Source: Thermoleophilia bacterium UBA2241 (lineage in GTDB: Bacteria; Actinomycetota; Thermoleophilia; UBA2241). From it: 64,000 nucleotides of DNA. The notes beneath the pieces are model-generated. The model ran no database searches. It was not told the origin of the DNA and was given only the letters and a program-made list of their open reading frames with translations. Made by a program: the position numbers and the translations under genes. Numbering within the stretch: position 1 is the stretch's first letter; each line of letters starts with the position of its first letter. The stretch spans positions 62,001 through 126,000 of the forward strand of contig DDYF01000047.1 of NCBI GenBank assembly GCA_002347645.1, read 5' to 3'. Below, piece after piece: positions 47,574 through 55,740 of the stretch.

Positions 47574-48860
47574 TCACGCGAACTCCAGGGGGATCTCGCC
47601 GACGAGCACGGTGTCGCCCGGCACCGCGCCCGCCCGGCGCAGGGCCTGGTCCACCCGCGCGCGCGCGATCACCTCCTGGAGGTACATCACCGCCTCCTCG
47701 TTCTCGAGGTCGGCCTTCGCGACCAGGCGCTCCAAGGCCGCGCCGGTGAGCCGGAACGCGTCGCCCTCGCGCGACACCGTGAACGCTTCGAGGCGGTCCT
47801 GCCCGGGGCGCAGGACGACCGGCGCCTCGGCGTCGGTCGCGGCCCGCGCCGCAGCCTCTTCGGCGGCACGCACGCCCCCGACGAGCTGGCGGACCGCCGC
47901 GGCGAGGACGTCGAGGCCCTCACCGCTCACGGCCGACACGTTCGCGACCGCCTGCGGCCACCCGAGCCTGGCGACTGCGGCGACGGCCTCCTCGACAAGG
48001 GCGGGGGTCGCGAGGTCGACCTTCGTCAGCGCGACCGCCGCCGGTCGCCCCATGAGGGCGCGCCTGAACGCTTCGAGTTCGCGCCGCACGGTGGCGAGCC
48101 CCTCGACGACTGCCGCCGCGCCGGCGGTCACGTCCACCACGTAGATCAGGGCCGCCGTCCGCTCGATGTGCGCGAGGAACCGGTCGCCGAGACCCGCCCC
48201 CTCGCTGGCGCCTTCGATCAGGCCCGGGATGTCGGCCACCACGACGGGGCGGCCGTCGAGTTCGAGGACGCCGAGGTTGGGCTCGATGGTCGTGAAGGGG
48301 TACGGGGCGATCTTCGGCCGCGCCCGGGTGAGCGCCGCCAGCAGCGAGGACTTGCCCGCGTTCGGCAGGCCCACGAGGCCCACGTCGGCGAGGAGCTTGA
48401 GTCGCAACTCGAGCCAGCGCTCCTCGCCCGGGAGGCCGTGCTCTGCGAAGTGCGGCGCCTGGCGCGTGGAACTCTTGAAGCACGTGTTGCCCCGCCCGCC
48501 CTCGCCGCCGCGCGCGACGACCAGGCGCTGCCCCTCGACCGTCAGGTCGCCCAGCAGCGCCCCGTCCGTGTCGCGGACCTCAGTGCCCACGGGCACGTCG
48601 ACGAGCAGGTCCTCTCCCTGTGCCCCGTGACGCTGCGCGCCCTGGCCGTGGCCGCCGGCCGCAGCCCGCACGTGTGGCCGGTGAGCAAGCGTGGTGAGGT
48701 CGCGGACTTGGCGGGTCGCGACAAGCACGACGTCGCCGCCGCGCGCCCCGTCGCCGCCGTTCGGGCCCCCGCGGGGGACGTACTTCTCACGCCGGAAGCT
48801 GACGCAGCCGTCGCCACCGCGTCCGCCGCGTACGCAGATCTTGGCCCGGTCGGCCAGCAT
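47574..48860 (-). CDS. obgE: GTPase Obg (CgtA)
   Basis: This 428-residue protein is a late 50S assembly and stress GTPase. The Gly-rich Obg fold (GGRGGDGCVSFRREKYVPRGG, ARGGEGGRGN) comes first, then the GTPase domain with GLPNAGKSSLL, PFTTIEPNLG, DIPGLIEGASEGAGLG and TKVD, and a C-terminal OCT domain (LRPGQDRLEAFTVSREGDAF). ATG 48860 has no convincing ribosome-binding site. It lies 38 bp after rpmA, the standard rplU-rpmA-obg order. Confidence 0.97.
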   Translation of the reverse strand: MLADRAKICVRGGRGGDGCVSFRREKYVPRGGPNGGDGARGGDVVLVATRQVRDLTTLAHRPHVRAAAGGHGQGAQRHGAQGEDLLVDVPVGTEVRDTDGALLGDLTVEGQRLVVARGGEGGRGNTCFKSSTRQAPHFAEHGLPGEERWLELRLKLLADVGLVGLPNAGKSSLLAALTRARPKIAPYPFTTIEPNLGVLELDGRPVVVADIPGLIEGASEGAGLGDRFLAHIERTAALIYVVDVTAGAAAVVEGLATVRRELEAFRRALMGRPAAVALTKVDLATPALVEEAVAAVARLGWPQAVANVSAVSGEGLDVLAAAVRQLVGGVRAAEEAAARAATDAEAPVVLRPGQDRLEAFTVSREGDAFRLTGAALERLVAKADLENEEAVMYLQEVIARARVDQALRRAGAVPGDTVLVGEIPLEFA

Positions 48861-48898
48861 GGGGCGAGGCGGCGGCCCGACGGACGGCCGGGCAGCCG

Positions 48899-49153
48899 TC
48901 AGGACTCGGGACTGACCGTGACGAAGCGGCCAGCCGCGCTCGAGGCGAAGCCGACGCGCCCGCTGACCTTGGCGAAGATGGTGTGGTCGACGCCGATACC
49001 GGCGCCCTCGCCGGCACGGAACCTGGTGCCGCGCTGGCGCACGATGATCGATCCGGCCGGCACGACCTGGCCCGCGAAGACCTTGACGCCAAGGCGCTGC
49101 GCCTCGGAGTCGCGGCCGTTGCGGCTGGTGCCGGCGCCCTTCTTATGCGCCAC
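48899..49153 (-). CDS. rpmA: Large ribosomal subunit protein bL27
   Basis: This 84-residue L27 starts AHKKGAGTSRNGRDS, the N-terminal tail that reaches the peptidyl-transferase centre, with no cleavable extension of the Firmicutes kind. GTG at 49153 has AAGGAG 7 nt upstream and lies inside the last codons of rplU (11-base overlap). The C-terminus ends VTVSPES, slightly extended. Confidence 0.97.
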   Translation of the reverse strand: MAHKKGAGTSRNGRDSEAQRLGVKVFAGQVVPAGSIIVRQRGTRFRAGEGAGIGVDHTIFAKVSGRVGFASSAAGRFVTVSPES

Positions 49154-49490
49154 CCTTGCTCTCCTTCTCAGCCTTGAGGGTGATCGACTCGATGGTGAGC
49201 TGCGAGAGACGGCTGCGGTACCCGCGCGTCTTCTTGAACGTGCTCTTGGGCTTGTAGGTGCCGACGCGCACCTTCTCGCCCAGCACGTGCGCGACGACCT
49301 TCGCCTTGACGGTGGCCTTCGCACCGGCCTCGAACGCGCCGTGGCCGGTACGCACGGCCAGCGCGTCGAGGGTGACCGTCTTGCCTTCGTCGGTGGCCAC
49401 GCGGTCGACGACGATCGTCTCGCCCTCGCTCACCTTGAACTGCTGACCGCCCACGCGCACGACCGCATAGACGACGTCGGTGTCCTTCAT
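49143..49490 (-). CDS. rplU: Large ribosomal subunit protein bL21
   Basis: This 115-residue L21 has the core VVRVGGQQFKVSEGETIVVDR and the basic rRNA-binding KPKSTFKKTRGYRSRLSQLT. A short N-terminal KDTDVVY precedes the usual YAVV start. ATG 49490 has GGGAG about 6 nt upstream. It heads the rplU-rpmA-obgE-proA-nadD-yqeK-LCP-rsfS run, with a strong promoter at 49520-49548. Confidence 0.97.
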   Translation of the reverse strand: MKDTDVVYAVVRVGGQQFKVSEGETIVVDRVATDEGKTVTLDALAVRTGHGAFEAGAKATVKAKVVAHVLGEKVRVGTYKPKSTFKKTRGYRSRLSQLTIESITLKAEKESKGGA

Positions 49491-49519
49491 GCCATCTCCC
49501 GTGCAGACAACGGCCGTCG

Positions 49520-49548
49520 ATGGTAGCCGACCGCCGAAGGGGTGTCAA
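49520..49548 (-). promoter_or_regulatory. Strong promoter of the rplU-rpmA-obgE operon
   Basis: Consensus TTGACA (49548-49543), a 17-nt spacer and TACCAT (49525-49520) form the best sigma-70 promoter in the window, with initiation near 49513 and a leader of about 23 nt. It lies 43 bp downstream of the RNase E/G stop. Confidence 0.85.
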
Positions 49549-49590
49549 TTCGGGCCCCGACTGCCGCAGGGCCTCCAATGATCACCCCCA

Positions 49591-52350
49591 TCACACCCCC
49601 TTGCCGCCCGTGAGGACGGCGCTCGCGCCCGTCCGCGCGGCGGCGTTGATGAGCACTTTGCGCCGCTGGCCAAGAAAGCCGCGGCCGCCTTCGACGATCA
49701 CCATGTAGCCGTCGACGTAGCCGACGGCGTCGCGAGGGCTATAGGTAAGGGCGAACTCCAGCTCGAGCTCGATCTCCTGCCCCTCGCGTACCGGGATGCG
49801 CTGACTCTGGACGTTGTCGAGCGACCCTTCGGCAAGCATGCGGAAGGCGTCCACCGGGACGGTCGACGACCCCTCGACGAAGATGCGCCGCCCCGTCTCC
49901 TTCTCCAGCGCCTTGAGACGTCCGGATGCGCTGAGGCGCTCGGCGACGCCGGCGTTCACCTCCACCAGGAACGCCTTTGCACCCGAGCGCCGGGCGTGGA
50001 TGCGCAGCCGGCGTTCGACGCCCAGGGCGACCGTCTCCTCCGACAGCGTGCGTGCCTTGCCCTGGCACGTCTGGCAGGTGCGCGTCAGGATCCCACGCGC
50101 CCCGTCGGTCGTGTTCTGGCGCGTCATCTCGACGAGGCCGAGCGGCGACAGCTCCACGACGTAGGTCTTGGTGCGATCGGTGTCGAGCTCCGCCTCGAGG
50201 GTCGCCAGCACGGTCTCGCGGTTCTTGACGCGCGCCATGTCGATGAAGTCGATGATGATGATGCCGCCGATGTCGCGCAGGCGAAGCTGGCGGACGACCT
50301 CGCGAGCGGCCTCGAGGTTTGTCTTGAGGATCGTGTCCTCAAGGCCACGGCCGCTCGTGTAGCGCCCGCTGTTCACATCGATGACGGTCAGCGCCTCGGC
50401 GTGATCGATGACGATGTTGCCGCCGCTGGGCAGCGGCACGCGCCGCTCGAGGGCTCGGGAGATCTGCTGTTCGATGCCGTAGGCCTCGAACAGCGGCTCC
50501 GCGCCCGTATGGATGCGCACGCGAGGAACGAGCTCGGGGGCGACCTTGTCGAGGAACTGCACGATCGCCTTGTGCCGCTTCTCGTCGTCGACGATTAGGC
50601 TCTCGACGGACTCGTTGAAGAGGTCGCGCGTCACCTCGAGCGCGATGTCGACCTCCTGGTGGATGAGCCCGGGGATCGGCGCCGTCTCGGCCTTCTTCTT
50701 GAGACGCGACCAGAGCCGCGAGAGGAAGCGCACGTCGCGGCGGATCGCCTCGAGACCCTCCCCTTCTGCCGCGGTCCGCACGATGAGCCCCGCGTTCTTG
50801 ACCCGGAGCTGCCGGCAGAGCTCGCGCAGACGCTCGCGCTCGGCTTGGCCGAGCCGTCGCGACACGCCGACCCCGCTGCCGCCGGGCACGTAGACCACGT
50901 ACCGTCCCGCGAGCGAGATGTGCATGGTCAGGCGCGCGCCCTTGTGCCCCATAGGGTCCTTCATGACCTGGACGACGACGTCTTGCCCCGGCTTGAGGAC
51001 GTCGCCGATCCGGCGCCCGCGACGGTCGCCCTCGCCGGTGCGGACCTCGTCGACGTACAGGAAGCCGTTCTTGTCGAGCCCGAAGTCGATGAAGGCGGCG
51101 TCGATGCCGCCGAGCACGTTCTCGACCTTGCCGCGGTAGATATCGCCCAGATACGAGCGCTTCTCGGGGCGCTCGAAGTAGATCTCGGCAAGGCGTCCGT
51201 CCTCCACGAGCGCGACGCGCAACTCGTTCGGATCCTGCGTGGCGAGGATGAGCTTGCGCTTCGGCAGCTCGACACTGACGTCGGGCCGCCGGCCAGTGCT
51301 GAGCGCGGGCCCTTCGATCGCGCCGGCATCCGCACCCATCAGGTTCTCCGAGCGGACGATGGCCTTCGGGCGACGCCGGTCGCGCTTGCGACCCTTTCTT
51401 GCGCCCTTGCCCTCGTCCGCAGACGCCGTCGCGTACTTCTCCTCCGCCACAGAGGCGTCGGGTGCCGGGGCTGCCTCGTCCGGCGCCACGAGCGGCTCTG
51501 TCGCGGCCTCGGTCTCACCCTGCCCGGCGACGCGCTTCTGCTTCGCCCTGCGGCGCCGCTTTGGGCCGGGTGCCGCGTCCTTCTCCTGCGCCGCCGCGCC
51601 GGCCACATCTCCCGCCGGCATCGCCTCGCCGGTGCCAACCGGCGGCCGCTCCCCGGTGGTCTCGGCCGGCGGCTGCTCGTCGCCAGCCGCGGACCCCGGC
51701 TGCGTCCCCGCCGGTGCCGCGTCCGGCGCCGCAGCGTGCGCCTCGGTGCTCCCCGCCTTGCGCCGCCCGCCCCGCCGGCCGCGCCGCTTCGTCGTGGGCG
51801 ATGCCTTCTCGGCACCGTCCTGCGACGGCGGGACCACAGGTTCCGCGGGCGCCTCGGACGCCGCTGCCGTGACGGCCGGCCGGGGACGCTCGTCGGACAC
51901 ACCGTCGGGCGTCTCGCCCGCAGCGCCTTCCGGCGCGCCGGCGGCCAGGGCCGCGGCGCGGCGCGCCTCGCGTGCGCGCACGCGCCGGCCGCCGCGGGCC
52001 CCGCGACGGCGTCTCTTCTGTGGCGCCTCGTCGTCCGAGACCTCTCCCTGCTCGGCGTCGGCGTCCGCTGCGTCGACGGCCAGGTCGGGCTTGCCGCCGG
52101 CCGTGCCGCGCGGTGCCCGCGCGGACGACACCGTAGCGTTCTCCGCGGGCGCGACGGCCGCCTCGGCGGGCAGCACCTCGGCGACGCGCGGCGCCTTGCT
52201 CCTGCGTCGCGGCCGTCGCCGCGGCGCGTCGCCCGCCGGCGATGGGCCGCCCTGCGCTGACGCGGCTGCGGCGCCTTCCGCCGCCACGTCTGTCTCCACT
52301 CCCTTGACCTCGCCTCCGTCTGCGGTCTCCCGCTGCTTGCGCTCTGCCAC
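49591..52350 (-). CDS. rne: RNase E/G family endoribonuclease with disordered N-terminus and TRAM-like C-terminus
   Basis: This 919-residue protein has a low-complexity first 340 residues (Ala, Pro, Glu) with four basic patches such as QKRRRRGARGGRR and KRRGRRGGRRK, likely an RNA-binding disordered arm. The catalytic core follows: S1 domain, VIDVNSGRY (near 658) and IIIIDFIDMARVKNRE (near 701) with the metal aspartates, and the zinc-link RTCQTCQGK. The last 70 residues (VGYVDGYMVIVEGGRGFLGQ) resemble a TRAM RNA-binding domain in place of a degradosome scaffold. GTG 52350 has GAGGAG upstream. It follows DUF2344 by 6 bp. Confidence 0.92.
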   Translation of the reverse strand: MAERKQRETADGGEVKGVETDVAAEGAAAASAQGGPSPAGDAPRRRPRRRSKAPRVAEVLPAEAAVAPAENATVSSARAPRGTAGGKPDLAVDAADADAEQGEVSDDEAPQKRRRRGARGGRRVRAREARRAAALAAGAPEGAAGETPDGVSDERPRPAVTAAASEAPAEPVVPPSQDGAEKASPTTKRRGRRGGRRKAGSTEAHAAAPDAAPAGTQPGSAAGDEQPPAETTGERPPVGTGEAMPAGDVAGAAAQEKDAAPGPKRRRRAKQKRVAGQGETEAATEPLVAPDEAAPAPDASVAEEKYATASADEGKGARKGRKRDRRRPKAIVRSENLMGADAGAIEGPALSTGRRPDVSVELPKRKLILATQDPNELRVALVEDGRLAEIYFERPEKRSYLGDIYRGKVENVLGGIDAAFIDFGLDKNGFLYVDEVRTGEGDRRGRRIGDVLKPGQDVVVQVMKDPMGHKGARLTMHISLAGRYVVYVPGGSGVGVSRRLGQAERERLRELCRQLRVKNAGLIVRTAAEGEGLEAIRRDVRFLSRLWSRLKKKAETAPIPGLIHQEVDIALEVTRDLFNESVESLIVDDEKRHKAIVQFLDKVAPELVPRVRIHTGAEPLFEAYGIEQQISRALERRVPLPSGGNIVIDHAEALTVIDVNSGRYTSGRGLEDTILKTNLEAAREVVRQLRLRDIGGIIIIDFIDMARVKNRETVLATLEAELDTDRTKTYVVELSPLGLVEMTRQNTTDGARGILTRTCQTCQGKARTLSEETVALGVERRLRIHARRSGAKAFLVEVNAGVAERLSASGRLKALEKETGRRIFVEGSSTVPVDAFRMLAEGSLDNVQSQRIPVREGQEIELELEFALTYSPRDAVGYVDGYMVIVEGGRGFLGQRRKVLINAAARTGASAVLTGGKGV

Positions 52351-52356
52351 TTCAGG

Positions 52357-53082
52357 TCACTCCTCTCGCCCGGACATCTCGTCGCGGGGCACTCCTTCGA
52401 AGCTCACGCCGAGTCGCGTGAGCCGATGAACGACCGTTGGGCAGCCCGCGCGGCCGGCAAGGAGGTCGACGACCTCCTGCGGCCGCGCGGCGCCGTCCGA
52501 CCGGTGTCGCACGCTGAAACAGATGCGCGCGCCGCCGGGGACGGCTTCCACGATCAGGTCGCCGATATACCTTTTGAGGTCGAGCGTGCGCCGCCCCTTG
52601 GGGGAGGTCCGCTCGACCAGGACTTCGTCTTCAGCCGCGAAGCGCGCCGCTTCGGCAGCCAGGATCACGGCGTCGCCGCGGACCTCCGCCGCGTAGCGCG
52701 CCGCTCTGGGACGCGGCCGCACGCGCGCGGAGCACTCCCGCACCCGCGTCGGCGTGAGGCCCTCCGGCGCCGCCGCGCGCAACGCGCGCACCGCATCCGA
52801 CGGTGGCGGCGCTCCCGCCGTCACCTCGGCGACCGCGAGCTCGTCGAACCCTGCGGCCCCAACCGGAAGGGGCAACGGGAGCGAGAACCGTACCTTGGGC
52901 CGGAAGCCCTGGGAGAGCGCCAGGTCGATCCCGGCACGCGCGAAGGTCCGCTGCAGGGCGCGCGCGGTGTCGAGGTGCGACAGATAGCTCGCCGGCCCGC
53001 AGCGTGCGAACCACACCAGCCAGTGACGGTCGGCGACAGTCGTCTCACCCGCACGCCTCGGCGACGCCGAATGCCCGGTCAC
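52357..53082 (-). CDS. DUF2344 radical-SAM-linked protein (TIGR03936 type)
   Basis: This 241-residue protein contains FARCGPASYLSHLDTARALQRTFARAG and LSQGFRPKVRFSLPLPLPVG, the TIGR03936/DUF2344 signature. Such proteins are nearly always next to or fused with the TIGR03960 radical SAM protein and near an RNase E/G gene, as here; the function is unknown, though RNA modification has been suggested from context. The GTG at 53082 overlaps the radical SAM stop (GTGA). Confidence 0.88.
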   Translation of the reverse strand: MTGHSASPRRAGETTVADRHWLVWFARCGPASYLSHLDTARALQRTFARAGIDLALSQGFRPKVRFSLPLPLPVGAAGFDELAVAEVTAGAPPPSDAVRALRAAAPEGLTPTRVRECSARVRPRPRAARYAAEVRGDAVILAAEAARFAAEDEVLVERTSPKGRRTLDLKRYIGDLIVEAVPGGARICFSVRHRSDGAARPQEVVDLLAGRAGCPTVVHRLTRLGVSFEGVPRDEMSGREE

Positions 53083-54878
53083 GCGACCACGTCCATCTCG
53101 ACGCCGTCCCCGCAGACGCCACAGGAGACGCAACGGCCGCCGCGACAGTCCTCCGTGAGCAGACCCGCGGCGGCGCGGCGGCGTTCCTCCTTGAGGAAGT
53201 CCTCCTCGATACCAGAGTCGACGGCCTCGCGCCACGGCGCCGCACCGAGCGCCGAGAACGCCGTCTCGCCAAGGACGACACCGCACGATCCGGCGGCGGC
53301 GTCCCACGCGCGGACGTCGAAGTGCTCGCTCCAACCGTCGAAGCGCGCCCCAGCCCGCCAGGCGCCCTCGACGAGGGCATCGCTGCCGCGCCCGGCGCGC
53401 GCCAGGCTGGCCTCGACCAGTGACGCCGCGACGTCGTGGAACGCGACCTTGACGGAGTGCGGAAGAGCGTCGCGCAGAAGACCCTGGCGCCTGCGCAGCA
53501 CGGCCTCGCCCGCGAAGGGCTCGTGTTCGAACGCCGTGTGCGGCTTGGGCACGTAGGAGGAGACCGCGACGGACAACCGGGCGCGGCCGCGGCCGATGCG
53601 CTTCGCGAGGTCGGCCGCCCGCGCCGCCATCTGGGCGATGGCCGCCGCGTCGTCATCGCTCTCGCCCGGCAGGCCGAGCATGAAGTACAGCTTAAGGCCC
53701 GTGAACCCCCCGCTGAAGACCGCCTCGACCGACTCGAGCACCTGGCGCTCGTCGATGCCCTTGTTGACGCGGTCGCGCAGCGCCTGCGTCCCCGCCTCGG
53801 GAGCCAAGGTCACCGAGCCGCGCTGCCCGGCGCCGAAGCGCGCGAGCTGGACCGCCGCCGAGTCGATGCGCAGCGAAGGAAGCGAGACACGCAAACCCGG
53901 CCGCAGCGCACGGACTCGCTCGACGACCTCGGCGATCGCCGAGTAGTCGCACGAGCTGAGCGACACGAGCGAGACTTCGTCGCATCCCGTCGCGGCCAGC
54001 GTCTGCCGCGCGGCGTCGACGACCATGTCGGCGGGGCGTTCGCGGACCGGCCGGTACCACATCCCGGCCTGGCAGAACCGGCACCCGGCGGTGCACCCGC
54101 GCATGAGCTCGACGACGGCCCGGTCGTGCACCGCCTCGAACACCGGTACCACGGGGCGCGTCACCGGCATGGTGCTTGAGAAGGCCGCGAACACCTGTCG
54201 GCGCGCCGGCGGGCCGGCGCGGCCGGCGTCGTCGCGGGGCGGCAACCACACGCCGGCCACGCGGCCGAGGGCCTCGAGGCGCTCGGCGCGCGACGCGGCG
54301 CCGAGCGCCTCGACCAGCTCGCCCAACCGCCCCTCCGCTTCGCCGATGAAGAAGGCGTCGAAGAACGGCGCCAGCGGCCACGGGTTCGCCACAGCCGGAC
54401 CGCCGCCGAGCACGATGGGCTCGTCGTCGCGGCGCGCAGCGGCATGGAGGGTCACGCCCGCGAGGTCGAGCATCTCGAGGACGTTGGTGAACGTGAGCTC
54501 GTGCGGCAGCGTGATGCCCCAGAGGTCGCACGTCGCGACCGGCGACTGCGACTCGAGGCTCCACAACGCGACGCCGCGTGCGCGCATGAGGTCGGCCATG
54601 TCGGGCCACGGGCAGAAGGCGCGCTCCGCGCTGCCGGCACTCTCGTCGTTGATGCCCGCATAGAGGATCTGCAGGGCCTGATTCGCCATGCCCACCTCGT
54701 ACGCGTCCGGGTACGACAGGACGACGCGCGGTCGCGCGCCCGGCTTGTGCCGGAGATTGAACTCCCCGCCGACGTAGCGGCCGGGGCGAGTGACGCGGGC
54801 GAGGAGGTCTTCTAGCTCATCCCGCGGCCACTCCCCGGAAGGGCAACGCCTTCCTGAAGCGGTCGACTGTACCTGCAA
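53079..54878 (-). CDS. TIGR03960 family B12-like/radical SAM protein
   Basis: This 599-residue protein has an N-terminal B12-binding-like region (VVLSYPDAYEVGMANQALQI, GGGPAVANPWPLAPFFDAF) and a radical SAM core with RGCTAGCRFCQAGMWYRP (CX3CX2C). The C-terminus carries a second cysteine set, DCRGGRCVSCGVCG, likely another metal site. The reaction is unknown. The only canonical start upstream of the conserved core is TTG at 54878, which gives a 62-base overlap with the DUF697 gene and lacks a good ribosome-binding site, so the start is uncertain. Confidence 0.88.
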   Translation of the reverse strand: MQVQSTASGRRCPSGEWPRDELEDLLARVTRPGRYVGGEFNLRHKPGARPRVVLSYPDAYEVGMANQALQILYAGINDESAGSAERAFCPWPDMADLMRARGVALWSLESQSPVATCDLWGITLPHELTFTNVLEMLDLAGVTLHAAARRDDEPIVLGGGPAVANPWPLAPFFDAFFIGEAEGRLGELVEALGAASRAERLEALGRVAGVWLPPRDDAGRAGPPARRQVFAAFSSTMPVTRPVVPVFEAVHDRAVVELMRGCTAGCRFCQAGMWYRPVRERPADMVVDAARQTLAATGCDEVSLVSLSSCDYSAIAEVVERVRALRPGLRVSLPSLRIDSAAVQLARFGAGQRGSVTLAPEAGTQALRDRVNKGIDERQVLESVEAVFSGGFTGLKLYFMLGLPGESDDDAAAIAQMAARAADLAKRIGRGRARLSVAVSSYVPKPHTAFEHEPFAGEAVLRRRQGLLRDALPHSVKVAFHDVAASLVEASLARAGRGSDALVEGAWRAGARFDGWSEHFDVRAWDAAAGSCGVVLGETAFSALGAAPWREAVDSGIEEDFLKEERRRAAAGLLTEDCRGGRCVSCGVCGDGVEMDVVA

Positions 54879-55740
54879 GCTTTCTGAACCTCGTCGGTGT
54901 GAGGGGCGCGCCCGCCTCGAAGTACTCGATGGCGGCGCTGCCGAGCGCGACGGTGCCGGAGAACCCGACCGCTCCCTTCACCGCCCAGCCGAAGCCGGGG
55001 ACGAAGTCGAGCGCCTGACGCGCGAGGGTACGGAGGACGAGCCCGGTGCCGACCACGGAGAGGATCTCGAGCGCGCGCTCGAGACCGAGTTCCTCGCCGT
55101 AGGCGGAGGCGATACGCAGGACCATGCGGATCTGGTTCGCGGTCATGGCCGGCATGTCGGCACCCGGGATGAAGATGACGGCACCTATCACCGCGTTCTG
55201 CTGGGCGCCGGCCAGCACGAGCCGCTCGGCGACCGCACGGCGGAGCCACGGGAGGCTCTGGGCGAGCGCGATGCCGTCGTCGCCAAGGGCCGCCGCCATA
55301 CGGCCCTGCAACGTCGGCTTGGGCTCGCCCGGTCGCCCCAACGACGCCGCGGTCTCGTCGCGTCGCACCTGCGCGGCGCGCAGCCACGCCGCCCCGGCCG
55401 CGGCGTCACGGTCGGGAACGAGGGCGACGACCGGGACGCCGGCGCCCCTGGCCGCGGCCGCGACGCGCGCCGCTTCGGCGGGGTCGCAGCCCGCGGCGAC
55501 CAGGACCACGGCGCCCCAGCGCCGCACCAGCACGGCGTCGCCCGGGACATCGGCCGGCGCCAAGGCGTCGAACGCACCGCTGACGCCGTCGACGGCGTCC
55601 GGCGCGCCGCTGGACATCGCGACGACCACGTCGCGCAGCGGGCCTCCGACGCCCGCCACGCAGAGACGTGGCGCCGTGCCTGCGCCGGCGCGCACCTCGC
55701 TGATGACCTTGAGGATCTTCGTGATGCTAAGCCCGGCCAC
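54817..55740 (-). CDS. DUF697 membrane protein with degenerate GTPase-like N-terminus
   Basis: The C-terminal half of this 307-residue protein matches DUF697 (YcjF-like): AVIGAVIFIPGADMPAMTANQIRMV, RTLARQALDFVPGFGWAVKG, hydrophobic stretches that may insert in the membrane. In relatives DUF697 follows a G domain; here residues 20-165 look like a decayed one (GVGGPLRD where a P-loop would be, VPDRD near a G4 position). The start is GTG 55740, overlapping rodA by 14 bases. It lies between rodA and the radical SAM gene; role unknown. Confidence 0.65.
   Translation of the reverse strand: MAGLSITKILKVISEVRAGAGTAPRLCVAGVGGPLRDVVVAMSSGAPDAVDGVSGAFDALAPADVPGDAVLVRRWGAVVLVAAGCDPAEAARVAAAARGAGVPVVALVPDRDAAAGAAWLRAAQVRRDETAASLGRPGEPKPTLQGRMAAALGDDGIALAQSLPWLRRAVAERLVLAGAQQNAVIGAVIFIPGADMPAMTANQIRMVLRIASAYGEELGLERALEILSVVGTGLVLRTLARQALDFVPGFGWAVKGAVGFSGTVALGSAAIEYFEAGAPLTPTRFRKLAGTVDRFRKALPFRGVAAG

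Noticed and set aside
47229..49526. 765-codon plus-strand frame across proA, obgE, rpmA and rplU
   Set aside because: It spans four well-defined minus-strand genes and their junctions and has no recognisable domain.
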